From contig NC_020191.1 in assembly GCF_000315915.1 (NCBI RefSeq), forward strand, positions 248,001-312,000: a stretch of 64,000 nt of DNA, read 5' to 3'. The notes beneath the pieces were generated by a model that had not been told where the DNA came from, did no database searches, and was given only the letters and a program-made list of their open reading frames with translations. The position numbers and the translations under genes are program-made. Positions 10,297 to 19,919 of this stretch are shown in pieces; position 1 is the first letter of the stretch; every line of letters begins with the position of its first letter. The stretch is from Henningerozyma blattae CBS 6284 (Eukaryota; Ascomycota; Saccharomycetes; Saccharomycetales; Saccharomycetaceae).

Positions 10297-10686
10297 ATGA
10301 GTAAACGGGATAATAATATGCAAATGGAACACACATTGTATGTCTAATTTAACCAAATCTGCTATACTATTTCGAATATCTAGCCACTATTACTAACAAA
10401 TTTGGTATTGAATTATAGTGAAATTCTGTCATTTTCATAATATTATTACCTACACAGGACATTAAATATACCATTCGCAACAAGCAAACAAGCTGATATA
10501 GCATGCCAAGTACTTAGACCAGATCCCATTTTAAGACCACAAGATTTTCAAGTTAAGTATACTTCAAAAGGAAATGAACTAGTAATGGAGTTTCAGAGTA
10601 TAGACGATAGAGTTTTGAGAGTTGGCGTGAGTAGTGTTATTGATAGTGTTAAAACAATTATTGAAACATTTGACGAATTAGAGTAA
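10297..10686 (+). CDS. PCC1: Pcc1, KEOPS/EKC complex subunit (two exons)
   Basis: This is a spliced gene that a plain ORF scan misses. Exon 1 is 10297-10337 (41 nt) and exon 2 is 10458-10686. The 120-nt intron has a GTATGT donor at 10338, a perfect TACTAAC branch site at 10391-10397 and a CAG acceptor ending at 10457. The product is 89 residues against 88 in S. cerevisiae Pcc1. Matching stretches include LRPQDFQVKY, IDDRVLRVGVSSVIDS and KTIIE, and the exon join falls inside the HTL-LNIPF strand. Pcc1 is the small dimerising subunit of KEOPS, which makes t6A on tRNAs and affects telomeres and transcription. It converges on DNL4. Confidence 0.93.
10338..10457 (+). other. Intron of PCC1
   Basis: The 120-nt intron carries donor GTATGT, branch site TACTAAC at 10391-10397 and acceptor CAG. 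Removing it restores the family sequence across the join. Confidence 0.92.
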
Positions 10687-10965
10687 ACTTATCTCTCATA
10701 ACAGCCATTTAATTATAGAAATCCTTATTGATACTGTGATGCTGGAAGAAAATAAATTGTTACAATTATAATGAAATAATTTCAATTAAATATACTATAA
10801 TCAAAAGAAGTAACCTTTGTAGCCAGCTCTATGAAATTATCTGTGTGCTCAACCACTGGCTTTCTTATAAATAATAATATATAGAGATATTCTTGAAATT
10901 ATTAGTTGATGACCATTAAAGCTATTGATTCATTTTTTATTTTCCCCTTCATATAATATATTAAT

Positions 10966-13884
10966 TTATAAAATAGGATAATCTTCTGGTGAAAGTTGGT
11001 ATCCTGCTTTAATTGATTCAGTGATCCAGGAAACATTCACGGCACGGGGAATTGGCTGTGGGAAATTTGCATCAACATATTGCTTTACTAACTTACATCG
11101 AAGATCACCAAGCTTTTTATTTACTAATTGTGATCCGCAAACTCCTACAATAATATTACAATCCTCTAGCTTTGTTACCAAAGAACCACCATATAATTTA
11201 ATTTGAAATATAAGAGTGTCACGGTCACCTAATAAAATATCCTCTTTAATCAAGAAAAATTTACGATTGGTAAATAAAAATATTGGTATAGAGTCCACTC
11301 CTTCATCCTTATTAATCAGAAGTAGATTACTATTTGAACGATTTACCTTATTAATATTTGAGTCAAGCAATTTCAATAATTTCGAATCAATAAGTGTAGC
11401 TTCATAACTATCACCAAATTTATCTATTCTATCCGTAGCTATAGCTAACAACTCATTCGAGACGAATAAACAATGTGCCGGCTCTAGGGGCAAGATAACT
11501 CCCGCTTGAAGACAATCGAACAACCAGCTCAAATTTATTACGTCATAGCCTCTTCTTACAAGATCTGTGCACTCGATTGTAGATTTGGAACTCAATATTC
11601 TTAGCTTTGAAATAGTGTAGGTTTTAGCTATCACATTATAGATGACTCTTCCACCATTTTTTATAATTAAAGAGCAAATATCTTCTCTATCAATACGTTG
11701 AGCATCAGAATCAGGTATATAGTCTGATATAATGTAAAAGTATAGTCCATGAAATAAATCTGAGATTAGACGCAAATCAGTACCATTTGGAAGCATACCT
11801 GCTGGTGAAATAATCTTGCTCTTCTTTCTACTATAAGATCTGATCAAAGTTTGTTTATTTTTATTCTTTTTTTCATGTCTCTTAATTTCATTATAAGTTA
11901 GGTCATGCAATGTGTAACAAGAAGTCCAATCCTTATCTTGACGGATTTGTCTACAATATCCACCATATAATGTGCATCCAGTCGCATATTTATATTGGGT
12001 TTGGTCTGTTCGGTCAAGAGATCTAGCTTTGATTTCTAAAACCACAGAATCCTGCGGATAAATCCATTCTACCGGTTTCTTAGTTCCAAATTCTAGAACA
12101 TCTATTGGCGGCGTTTCATTATTGTAATTTTTCCAAGCACCTCTAGTAATGCGATTGATTTCCTTTAATTCGTTTTGTGATAATCCATTTGCAATTGTAC
12201 AAAAGGATATTACTTTTTTAATCCCTTGAGATGGCTTAGTATCTAAATCGTCATCACCACTATCGGATATAATTTCAATCTCTGATTCTCTTTTCATATT
12301 TTCACTTAATTCTTGTTTCTCCTCGGTTACTAATATACCACAAATTAGACAATCTTTTTTACCAGAATCTCGTCCAATGACGATTAAATCCATATTTTCA
12401 CCAAATTCTTCTAAATATTCTGGTTTAACTTTAATCCAATTGTTATGTCTGGCATTTGGTATATATTTAGATATATATTGTTTTAACACAATACCTTCAG
12501 ATCCTACACTAATAGCTGCATCAAGTCCTTTCTTGATTTGTATACTATCAGTACATCTTATAGAACTCAGGATTTCAACATAATCTTTATACGGGGTTAA
12601 AACAGTATTTAGAAATTCCTTTCTCTTAAACAATGGTAAATCGATTAAAGAAGACCCATTTAAATATAGAATATCAAACACCATAAATAAAGGATGAAAT
12701 GAGTCATTATCAATATCCTTTTTATTTAACTGTGATGAAGCACTAGATTTTACTAGACCAAATGGTAAAACCTTTTTACTTGTGCTATCAAAAGTAACCA
12801 TTTCACCATCAAGAACACATTCTTTCACGTTTTTGTGCAGCCGTAAAAACTTAGCAATGGTTCCGGCAGATTTATCATTTCCATAAAGGTAAGTATAATC
12901 AGTACCATGCCTGCTGAAAAATTTTACTGTTTCACCGTAATTCATGTAATGTAGCTGAATCCTTTCTCCATCCATTTTTTCTTCAATGAAAAAATCATTG
13001 TTAAGTCTATTTGATATTGTATCATATGATAACATCAATCTTTTTGCTAATTGTGGGGCAAATATATAACCTACTTTAATTGATAAATCAGAATTATTAA
13101 TTTTAATGGAAGGATTCCATAATTTATTTGATAGGGTACGTAAATCTGATACAACACTCAAATATTCTTTGGAATCTGGATGCCATATTTTCAAAAACAT
13201 ATTTTCAAGACTTCCAAGTATTTTATTCTTTACAATGATGTCAAAAAAATATTTTAATTCAATAAATGTCATATTTTCTAAACAAAATTTGAATGTTTCT
13301 ACTTGTAATAAATTAGAACGTTTCTTGTTATTCCAATTTTGACGATTAACGACCAAATCATCCAATATTTCGTTCAATTTATCAATTGATATTCTTTCAA
13401 CTTGTGTGACTTGCGGTTCATTTTTTCTCTTGGAAATTTCATGAATACAAAATGTAGCTAACGTTTCATAACGATCTGCTTTATATTTCCAACGAATTAA
13501 TCTTCGTTCCACTACTGAATTCTTGGGTAATTTTAAATATGAACAGATAGCTCTAATCAAAGTGAGATCTTTAATATTATAAACTCTACGATCTCTATAA
13601 GGAAGAATTAATCTCAATGCAGGGAAAATATCATCACCTATAGTGGTTCTCCATAATTTTATAAAATGTGTTATAGTATCAAAATACCTTGTAGAAATAG
13701 GTTTATTTGATATAGTATTAGCGGTTTTATTTTTGATTTGTTCTCTAATTTTATCTATTTTAACAAATAATTCATCACATAACCATTTGAAATCAGGTGA
13801 GGGTGCAAAATTTTTTGGAGTTGTGGCTGGGCTTTCCTTTGTAGTTGTACTTACTGGTATTATTACTTCGTTTGAAGAATTCAT
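10966..13884 (-). CDS. DNL4: DNA ligase IV
   Basis: This 972-residue ATP-dependent DNA ligase matches S. cerevisiae Dnl4 (944 residues), the nuclear ligase of non-homologous end joining that acts with Lif1 and Nej1. The N-terminal DNA-binding domain fills about residues 30-260. The adenylation motif EEKMDGER places the active-site lysine at about residue 303, followed by CVLDGEMV and a SEGIVLKQY motif. The OB-fold domain runs to about residue 650. Two BRCT domains follow, separated by a linker expected to bind Lif1; the first contains NLSWLFDCLQAG and the second NVSWITESIKAGYQL. Next to SGT2 it keeps the YOR005C-YOR007C order, with TSR3 missing. No key residue is lost. Confidence 0.96.
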   Translation of the reverse strand: MNSSNEVIIPVSTTTKESPATTPKNFAPSPDFKWLCDELFVKIDKIREQIKNKTANTISNKPISTRYFDTITHFIKLWRTTIGDDIFPALRLILPYRDRRVYNIKDLTLIRAICSYLKLPKNSVVERRLIRWKYKADRYETLATFCIHEISKRKNEPQVTQVERISIDKLNEILDDLVVNRQNWNNKKRSNLLQVETFKFCLENMTFIELKYFFDIIVKNKILGSLENMFLKIWHPDSKEYLSVVSDLRTLSNKLWNPSIKINNSDLSIKVGYIFAPQLAKRLMLSYDTISNRLNNDFFIEEKMDGERIQLHYMNYGETVKFFSRHGTDYTYLYGNDKSAGTIAKFLRLHKNVKECVLDGEMVTFDSTSKKVLPFGLVKSSASSQLNKKDIDNDSFHPLFMVFDILYLNGSSLIDLPLFKRKEFLNTVLTPYKDYVEILSSIRCTDSIQIKKGLDAAISVGSEGIVLKQYISKYIPNARHNNWIKVKPEYLEEFGENMDLIVIGRDSGKKDCLICGILVTEEKQELSENMKRESEIEIISDSGDDDLDTKPSQGIKKVISFCTIANGLSQNELKEINRITRGAWKNYNNETPPIDVLEFGTKKPVEWIYPQDSVVLEIKARSLDRTDQTQYKYATGCTLYGGYCRQIRQDKDWTSCYTLHDLTYNEIKRHEKKNKNKQTLIRSYSRKKSKIISPAGMLPNGTDLRLISDLFHGLYFYIISDYIPDSDAQRIDREDICSLIIKNGGRVIYNVIAKTYTISKLRILSSKSTIECTDLVRRGYDVINLSWLFDCLQAGVILPLEPAHCLFVSNELLAIATDRIDKFGDSYEATLIDSKLLKLLDSNINKVNRSNSNLLLINKDEGVDSIPIFLFTNRKFFLIKEDILLGDRDTLIFQIKLYGGSLVTKLEDCNIIVGVCGSQLVNKKLGDLRCKLVKQYVDANFPQPIPRAVNVSWITESIKAGYQLSPEDYPIL

Positions 13885-14406
13885 GTAAATATAGAAGAAT
13901 AACTCAAATATTTGATGTAGTATTTAAAGTTGTGCTTCGTAGTTTAGGTAGTAAGTAAAATTGTTGTGAAGTTTATTGACAAGCCATAAAAAAGATGATT
14001 TGTTGATATATTTTTTGTTTTACTTTTTTCTGTCGTTTATTTTTTTTTTAGTTTTCATTTTTAAAGGGAAGTAAAATATTGCTATTGATCAATTAATGAT
14101 CGGAATTATTTAACTTTTTTGAATTAATTTGTTTGTTTGTTTGTTTGTTTATATATATTTTTGATTTTTTTTAAAAGGCTTTTTTAAATATTAGATGATT
14201 ATAAGCATATAAATATATCTATGTATATGTGTATTTATAATAATACTTTGTATGTATCATAATGTATGGATGTTAGTTTAATTTAATAGTTATTTATATA
14301 ATAAATTTGATAGGAATGAAGAAATCAGTACTGGAACGGAAAAGGCAAGAAGAGGACGTTCTGTTATTCAGTGTAATCAGCTGGAATAAACATAATTCTA
14401 ACAAAA
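13885..14406. other. DNL4-SGT2 intergenic region
   Basis: 522 bases, very T-rich on the plus strand, with a short GTTT repeat near 14130-14150. It holds the DNL4 promoter and the SGT2 3' flank. S. cerevisiae has TSR3 in this place; no remnant of it is visible. Confidence 0.6.
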
Positions 14407-15459
14407 CTAATTCTTGTCAGCATCTTTACCGGCATTAGCGCTACTGTTAGCGCCATTGGAGTCAGCACCAGCACCAGCACCAGCACCACCGAATAAGTTG
14501 CTAGCCATTTCTCTAATGGCTGGGTTATTCATGAAATCGCCCATACCTTCACTAGAGCCTGAACTCAAGTTTTCAGCCATCTGTCTGATGCTTGGGTTTT
14601 GCATCATGCTTTCCATTTGTTCCATGGCTCTTGGGTTAGACATCATTTGTTGAGCAGCTTGCATGATTTGTGGGTTATTTAAGAAACTACCCAAACCACC
14701 ACCTAACATGGAAGCCATATCTGGCATACCACCAGCAGAGGCAGAAGCAGAGGCAGAAGCACTTGGAGTGGCACTCTTTTCAACGTTTAAGGATTGTTCG
14801 ACTTTTTTCTTCGCAGTTTCATAATCTCTCTTCATAATATCAGTAGCTTTATCACCATCAACTTCTAAAGCTTTCTTATAAGCTTCCAGAGCTTCTTGGG
14901 ATTTACCTTGGGCGAATTTGGCAAAACCTAATCTAGAGTAACCTTTAGACCAATTTGGTTCAACTTTAATGGCTGATTCAGCATCCTTAATAGCTTCATC
15001 GTATTTTTCTTGTGAAGAATATGCTGCTGCTCTATTAGCATAATAAACAGCCTTTGTTGGGACCAATTTGATGGCAGCGTTATATTTTTCTACAGCTAAA
15101 TTATAATCTTTAGCAGCCATAGCTTTATTACCTTCCAATTTTAAAGCTTCAGCTTTAGCAGCCAATTCCTTATCTTCTTCTTCATCTTTGTCGGAGATTG
15201 AAACTTTGATATCTTCTGGTGATGAAGATCTTCCCTTGGCGTTTGTGGCGGCATCTAATAATTCAGTCAATGATTTGCCACCAAATTTAGAGGCTAAAGT
15301 TGATTTGACATCGTCTTTTTCAAATTCAAAGGCTTCAGTTATACAATCAATTGCCACGTTTAAAGAATCAGCATTATCAGAAGAAACAGCCTTTTTTTCA
15401 ATAGCAGTAGATAAAAAATCCACTAATAGATTGGCAATATCTTTATTGGAATAAGACAT
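14407..15459 (-). CDS. SGT2: Sgt2, small glutamine-rich TPR co-chaperone
   Basis: This 350-residue protein is the homologue of S. cerevisiae Sgt2 (346 residues). It captures tail-anchored membrane proteins in the cytosol and hands them to Get3 through Get4/Get5. The N-terminal dimerisation and Get5-binding domain covers about residues 1-75. A charged linker (SDKDEEEDKELAAKAEALK) leads into three TPR repeats at about 100-215, with typical KLEGNKAM, AVYYANRAAAY and GYSRLGFAKF helices. The C-terminal domain is rich in Met, Gln, Asn and Pro (QIMQAAQQMMSNP) and binds hydrophobic segments. A short GAGAGAGAD run lies near the end. Neighbour DNL4 keeps ancestral order. Confidence 0.96.
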   Translation of the reverse strand: MSYSNKDIANLLVDFLSTAIEKKAVSSDNADSLNVAIDCITEAFEFEKDDVKSTLASKFGGKSLTELLDAATNAKGRSSSPEDIKVSISDKDEEEDKELAAKAEALKLEGNKAMAAKDYNLAVEKYNAAIKLVPTKAVYYANRAAAYSSQEKYDEAIKDAESAIKVEPNWSKGYSRLGFAKFAQGKSQEALEAYKKALEVDGDKATDIMKRDYETAKKKVEQSLNVEKSATPSASASASASAGGMPDMASMLGGGLGSFLNNPQIMQAAQQMMSNPRAMEQMESMMQNPSIRQMAENLSSGSSEGMGDFMNNPAIREMASNLFGGAGAGAGADSNGANSSANAGKDADKN

Positions 15460-16256
15460 ATTTATAATTGGTAAAAATCGAAGTAAAAAAACTATTTGAT
15501 ATATATCAAGGATAAGACCTAATAAGACTTATAAAAATTGTAATTATAAAAAATTATTGGAATAATGTGGCAAAATTCCTACTTTTAACTGAAATTACAT
15601 TAAGGAAACGACATTCGAATTATATATTATTTTGCTCAATCAGTCAAATCGGATTGTCCAAAAAGTAATTTTCAGTTTGAAATTTTCCAATCAAAATGGC
15701 GAAAATTCTTAGACGGACTGAAATTAGAAAATGACTGAAAATGGTTGGATGCCAGTAATTTGATAATAAAGAAGAAACTTTGCTATGAACCGAGAAAATC
15801 CAGCTGGTATAGTTAATGTATACTAAAGATAATTTTTTTATTGAACACAAAAGTATTGTTTTCTTTTTTTTTTTGTTTTTTCAGTTGAATGCGGGGGGCA
15901 GGTAGAGAGGATGATGATGATTATGATGATGTTATTGTTGGAAATTCCATAAAACAAAACGACCATAGAAAGAAACTGTGTTAGATTGGATAACATGTTT
16001 TAACTCTTAATCGAGTTCTACGACTAATTTACACTTCAATATTTTCTGTTTTAAATTCTTTTTTTTTATATTTATTTTCATTTTTGACTCATCATTCTGT
16101 TCTTCAAAATACACATTATCTTTATTTTTTTTTGGATGAATATATATCATTAGTTACTTACCTAAAATTAAATAAGCTAAGTGGATAATAAATACCACTA
16201 ACTTGATGACAAATAAAAAGGTCACGTGACCAATAAAAATTTCATAAAAAATAAAT
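15460..16256. other. Intergenic region SGT2 to tRNA-Arg
   Basis: About 0.8 kb of AT-rich DNA with the SGT2 promoter at its left end and the tRNA-Arg terminator at its right end. A perfect palindrome GTCACGTGAC lies at 16221-16230, 27 bases beyond the tRNA 3' end. No gene is seen. Confidence 0.6.
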
Positions 16257-16329
16257 CTTCCCCGCCAGGACTCGAACCTGGAATCTTCTGGTTCGTAGCC
16301 AGACGCCGTGACCATTGGGCCACGAGGAA
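16257..16329 (-). tRNA. tRNA-Arg(ACG)
   Basis: The minus strand folds into a complete 73-nt cloverleaf without an intron. The acceptor stem TTCCTCG pairs with CGGGGAA with one T-G wobble. The anticodon loop CTACGAA carries ACG between CTGG/CCAG stem arms, and the T arm contains GGTTCGAGTCC. A T6 terminator follows. The sequence is almost that of the S. cerevisiae gene. Sigma-like LTRs begin 18 bases upstream. Confidence 0.97.
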
Positions 16330-16346
16330 CAAGATTTCTTGAAAAC

Positions 16347-16411
16347 TATTGTAGACGAGATCTACCATCCTCCTTTAAGAAACATAGGGTTATCAATATA
16401 AAATTACAACA
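16347..16411 (+). repeat. Miniature remnant of sigma-like LTR (family 1)
   Basis: This 65-bp piece begins TATTGTAGACGAGATC and ends TTACAACA, the two ends of the family 1 LTR with the middle deleted. It is flanked on both sides by AAAAC (16342-16346 and 16412-16416), a perfect 5-bp target-site duplication. Its left end lies 18 bases upstream of the tRNA-Arg 5' end. Confidence 0.7.
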
Positions 16412-16416
16412 AAAAC

Positions 16417-16831
16417 TGTTGTAGACGAGATCGACTTTATACTCATCTACAAGTTGCTAACTAGAAATTGTACACAACACTGAGCAGCTGCCAGTTGCAT
16501 ACCTGTGAATATCTGTTCGATGCACAATCTCTACTAGTTAGCCAGCATTACTCAAACTGTGCACTCCTACCCTTGTAAGTAAGTTTATAAACAGACCAAT
16601 TAAAGTAAAATGGAAAAGCTAGCGTTGACCTTTGAAAAGTATTTAAAGGCCAGCTTTTTCAGACTTAAGACATAAATTTATAGTTCTTTTATATAGTTAT
16701 TTAGTTTAAGAAGAACAACAATTATATTCGTAAGTTCGAAGGATTAACTGGTGTTAAGTTAATAAGATGGTTAAGTTAAGTTTTGGTAGTTACTATTTAA
16801 GTGTATTGTACTCCTAAGTTGGTTTACAACA
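16417..16831 (+). repeat. Solo LTR, Ty3/sigma-like (family 1)
   Basis: This 415-bp element starts TGTTGTAGACGAG and ends GGTTTACAACA, so TGTTGTA and TACAACA form 7-bp terminal inverted repeats of the sigma type. It is nearly identical over its length to 46485-46898 and partly to 21376-21989. Flanks are AAAAC and AAAAT. No internal gag or pol sequence is attached, so it is a solo LTR sitting beside the mini copy upstream of tRNA-Arg. Confidence 0.88.
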
Positions 16832-17333
16832 AAAATAAGGAGAAATAGTATTATTCTTAAATAAGTACTAAAGTATGATGTTTTGAATCTCAATTTTATT
16901 TAAAATTGGGGTATAATGTTAAAAAATTAGGATAAAGTTGACTATAATTCTTAGAAAATTGATATATAATGTTGAGTATAAGAGATTCAGACATTGGAAT
17001 ACTGTTAGCTAAGGATTAGTAGCATATTATAATAATTTAAGTATAGAAAACTGAAAAAATTTCTTGGTGTGCAAACATAAGGGAAATTAGAAAGTATAAA
17101 AGAAATTCTACAGAAATTGTAATTTTTTAATTTAATTAACTAATATAATACTCTTTTTTCAATTGTTAAATAAATACTATATCTATATAAAATAGCCCGG
17201 TTTTAAATATTGTAGCAAGAAAACATTAGGTACCGATAACTACGACAAAAAACTAGTAGTAAACTAAAATGTAAAAATTTCTCTCTCATTGGAAAATCTT
17301 AAAGAAAATAGACTTTTTCTTACTTTAGTACAC

Positions 17334-17464
17334 TTACAGTTACAGTTACAGTTACAGTTACAGTTACAGTTACAGTTACAGTTACAGTTACAGTTACAGT
17401 TACAGTTACATTTACATTTACAGTTACAGTTACAGTTACAGTTACATTTACAGTTACATTTACA
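17334..17464. repeat. TTACAG hexanucleotide microsatellite
   Basis: More than twenty TTACAG units run in tandem, with TTACAT variants near the right end. Reading frames through it give artificial leucine/glutamine or cysteine/asparagine repeats and are not genes. Confidence 0.95.
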
Positions 17465-18884
17465 TCTATATTTACATATATGCATGAAATGGCAAATTTT
17501 CAAAATTTGAACTGTAAATTGTTTACAATTTGATAAATAAGTACTGTTTACACTTATATGAAACAATGTAAATAAAATTTAACTCAAAGGAGGTAAAAAA
17601 ATTCTCTTTAAAGAAGTTCAAGTGCTTAATATGGATGATGCACTGTTTTTTCAAGAGGAATTCCTACAAATCAATGTAAATCCAAAGTTTTGTCTCTTTA
17701 GATGCTTCAAAATGAAATTTTTGATTGGACTTTGACCTATTGTCTTGTCAGTGATTCTAGAGAAATATTTTCATCAACAACCACACTCTCTTCATATTCT
17801 TTCCACCCACCTATCGATAGCCTTGTTTTATTTACATCTATTTTAAGAAATTTTAGTTTTTCTTGCACAATTATTTTCATAGTTGATACTTTCATTTTTG
17901 CTAGATACCTTCGCACGAAGATAACCAGTAATTCTTTGATCAATATTGACAATAAGTTTTGTAAAGAATGTTCTAATACAGTTGAGCTGTCTAGAGATTA
18001 TGACCTGGACATACTAAATAAGTAACATTGGTGCCTGTTGACCAAAATAGTCAATACTAACAAGAAAATGTTTGATGCATTTTTTTACACAATATTTTGA
18101 TATTTTGATGTATATTTATACATGTATATAAAAATATTTGTATTTTTTTTTAGAAACGCGACAATTCAATTTCCGAATTCGAATATTTTCGTGTCCGTGT
18201 TATTTTTTTTGGTTTTTTTTTTTTTGATGTAATTTTCTACATGAATTGTAGAAAATTCTTTGTATCGGAGAACAATATTTTTGAAAAAAAATTTTAAACA
18301 ATAAATATTATTACAGAACAAGCAAACCAACAATAGAACTAAAACTCTATGAAAATGAATAGACACTACTATTATGAGTAGACCATATGTTTATTACAAT
18401 ACTTCCAAAATTTAGCGAGCATTATCGCATATTGCAAGTTTGAGACCCTTAGTGATAATTTTCATAATTATAGGTTACAATATATGCTGATAGTTGCTAA
18501 TATTAGCTGAAAGTGAGTAAAGTTTCTTTGCAATTACATACAATTTGGTAGCAAAAATCAAGCATCTTTATTAGCTGCTGGTTGCAATATAATCGAGGCA
18601 ATACTATAGAACTTTGCCGTTGCTAGTTCACTTTTAATGAGAAAATCTCGAGAGACAAGTTTTTCAAGTATATTCTACTTCATTACTAACCTAATCTCAG
18701 AGATAGTCTAACATATTAGTTTCTTTTTCTTTTCTTTTTGACATACCCCTTATATCTGAATCTCACTAAGAAAATTTTCAGGTATTTACGATAGAAAATT
18801 ATATCAAGATAATAAGCACTTATACAACCAACACTAGGCTGCTAATCAAGGTTATTAATGGACAAGTGAATCGGTTAGTTTAGA

Positions 18885-18936
18885 ATATCACGTGTTTTGT
18901 CACTTATATGCCAAAAGTTGTAAACACGTGTGATAT
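18885..18936. promoter_or_regulatory. Inverted pair of CACGTG motifs
   Basis: ATATCACGTGTTT at 18885-18897 is mirrored by AAACACGTGTGATAT at 18922-18936 across a 24-base spacer, with only a two-base insertion in the second arm. CACGTG is the binding core of Cbf1 and related bHLH factors. The pair lies about 180 bases beyond the alpha1 remnant on the Z side of the cassette. Confidence 0.45.
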
Positions 18937-19115
18937 AACAATTTCCATTTTAGGAAAAATTTAACCGCCCAGCAAAATATCAGTTTTTTTTTGTTAAGAT
19001 AACATGATCAAGCTCAAAGAATCATAGATGCTAGCACAGTAATCCGTAACTGATAAGCCGGATGGAATAGTGTTCAAGGTTTAATGATATGCAAGGCCGA
19101 GTGGAAGTGACACAA

Positions 19116-19207
19116 TTACAAGAGTAGATGCATCTCCCTCTCGTAAGTTTGGCCTAGCCACTCCACAAACCCACACTTGGGCTTGACAAAATTATACTCC
19201 TGCGACA
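19116..19207 (-). pseudogene. 3' end of alpha1 carried in the Z side of the mating cassette
   Basis: Read on the minus strand, this gives SQEYNFVKPKCGFVEWLGQTY and a short tail ending in a TAA at 19116-19118. It aligns with the C-terminal part of S. cerevisiae MATalpha1, AQQYNFINPGFGFVEWL. The rest of alpha1, including the whole alpha domain, is absent because the Ya region takes its place. The frame stays open upstream into the a1 third exon region, but clear likeness begins only near the SQEYNF segment. In a cassette system this piece is the shared Z sequence and would complete alpha1 when Yalpha is present. The tail is shorter than in S. cerevisiae, which ends with a further VFVHLAL-type segment. 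Confidence 0.82.
19196..19204 (-). promoter_or_regulatory. HO-like cleavage site at the Y/Z junction
   Basis: The minus-strand sequence CGCAGGAGTATAATTTT lies at the same codons (SQEYNF) where S. cerevisiae carries CGCAACAGTATAATTTT, the HO endonuclease recognition and cutting site in alpha1. The CGCA core and the following AGTATAATTTT are kept and two bases differ. It marks the likely boundary between Ya and Z. Confidence 0.65.
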
Positions 19208-19270
19208 ATAAGTCTGGTATTTTACCATGACAAAAAAAAGAGGAAGGCTTTTTTCCGAAGGCCATGGATA

Positions 19271-19919
19271 TCATTTCGAGCGCATTCGTTTGTTTATAAA
19301 CTGGAACACATGTTAGTAAAATGTAAACAATAAATAAAAAAAAAACAGAATAATACTTGTACATACCCAGACTCTCACTTGTATTGGAGAGATACCACAT
19401 TGTTTTGCTACTGCTTCTCTTTCCTTTGAGTTTAATGTATGTTGTTTCTTAAATACTCGCTCTAGAAATTCTTTGGCTTCCTTAGGGAGTTGTTTCCTAG
19501 TACTCGATGTAAATACGTGAGTCTGTGGATTTATTGGTTCCTTACAAGTAGCTTCAGGGTCTAGCCTGATCACCATTTCATCTACTCTACATCGATAACT
19601 TTTCTGTATTTTGGTCGTTAGTTGTTTCTTGGTAGTTTTGTTTAACGTTGTTCTGTCGATGCACTGTTTAATATGTTAGTAAAATGAGTTATGTTATGAG
19701 ATACTCTTGCATAATACATACTTGTTTTATCCTTTCAAAACTATTCTTATAGTTGTCATACATTATTCTGATATTTCGATCTATTTGGTCTGGTTCATTA
19801 TTCATTTCATTATTAAGGACTCGACCTTCTATATTGGTGATATCTTCTTTCTCACAAGACTCTAAAAGTTCTTCTAGAGTTTGACTTAACATCTGAAGTC
19901 TCTTTTGTTGTGCTGACAT
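19271..19919 (-). CDS. MATa1: Mating-type protein a1 (three exons)
   Basis: This homeodomain protein is built from three exons: 19722-19919, 19367-19663 and 19271-19300, giving 174 residues. Introns of 58 nt (19664-19721) and 66 nt (19301-19366) both start GTATGT, contain TTTTACTAAC and end in CAG. The homeodomain occupies the C-terminal 60 residues (PKEAKEFLERVF, LNSKEREAVAKQCGIS, then QVRVWFINKRMRSK). The last twelve residues equal those of S. cerevisiae a1, and both yeasts have two introns. In a/alpha diploids a1 pairs with alpha2 to repress haploid-specific genes. The N-terminal 110 residues are longer than in S. cerevisiae (126 total) and only weakly similar. The gene diverges from a2. 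Confidence 0.95.
19301..19366 (-). other. Second intron of a1
   Basis: The 66-nt intron has donor GTATGT, branch site TACTAAC and acceptor CAG. It splits the homeodomain recognition helix between VRVW and FINKR, the same place as in S. cerevisiae. Confidence 0.93.
19664..19721 (-). other. First intron of a1
   Basis: The 58-nt intron has donor GTATGT, branch site TACTAAC and acceptor ACAG. Splicing joins codons in phase 0 after IKQ and keeps the frame into exon 2. Confidence 0.9.

Larger units (their letters stand above)
16832..19115. other. Long intergenic region left of the mating cassette
   Basis: About 2.3 kb without a gene I can support. It contains the TTACAG microsatellite at 17334-17464 and an inverted pair of CACGTG motifs at 18885-18936. 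A minus-strand frame at 17737-17952 (71 residues) looks protein-like but matches nothing I recognise. The Z side of the mating cassette must end somewhere near its right end. Confidence 0.5.

Noticed and set aside
17289..17566. Open frames of 73 and 100 residues through the hexanucleotide array
   Set aside because: They are translations of a microsatellite.
17702..18025. Overlapping frames on both strands left of the cassette, one with a protein-like look (KIIVQEKLKFLKIDVNKTRLSIGGW)
   Set aside because: No family recognised, no start context and only 71 residues; could be a gene relic but not supportable.
16221..18936. CACGTG motifs as CDEI of a point centromere
   Set aside because: No CDEIII-like TTTCCGAA core at the right spacing after an AT-rich CDEII was found.
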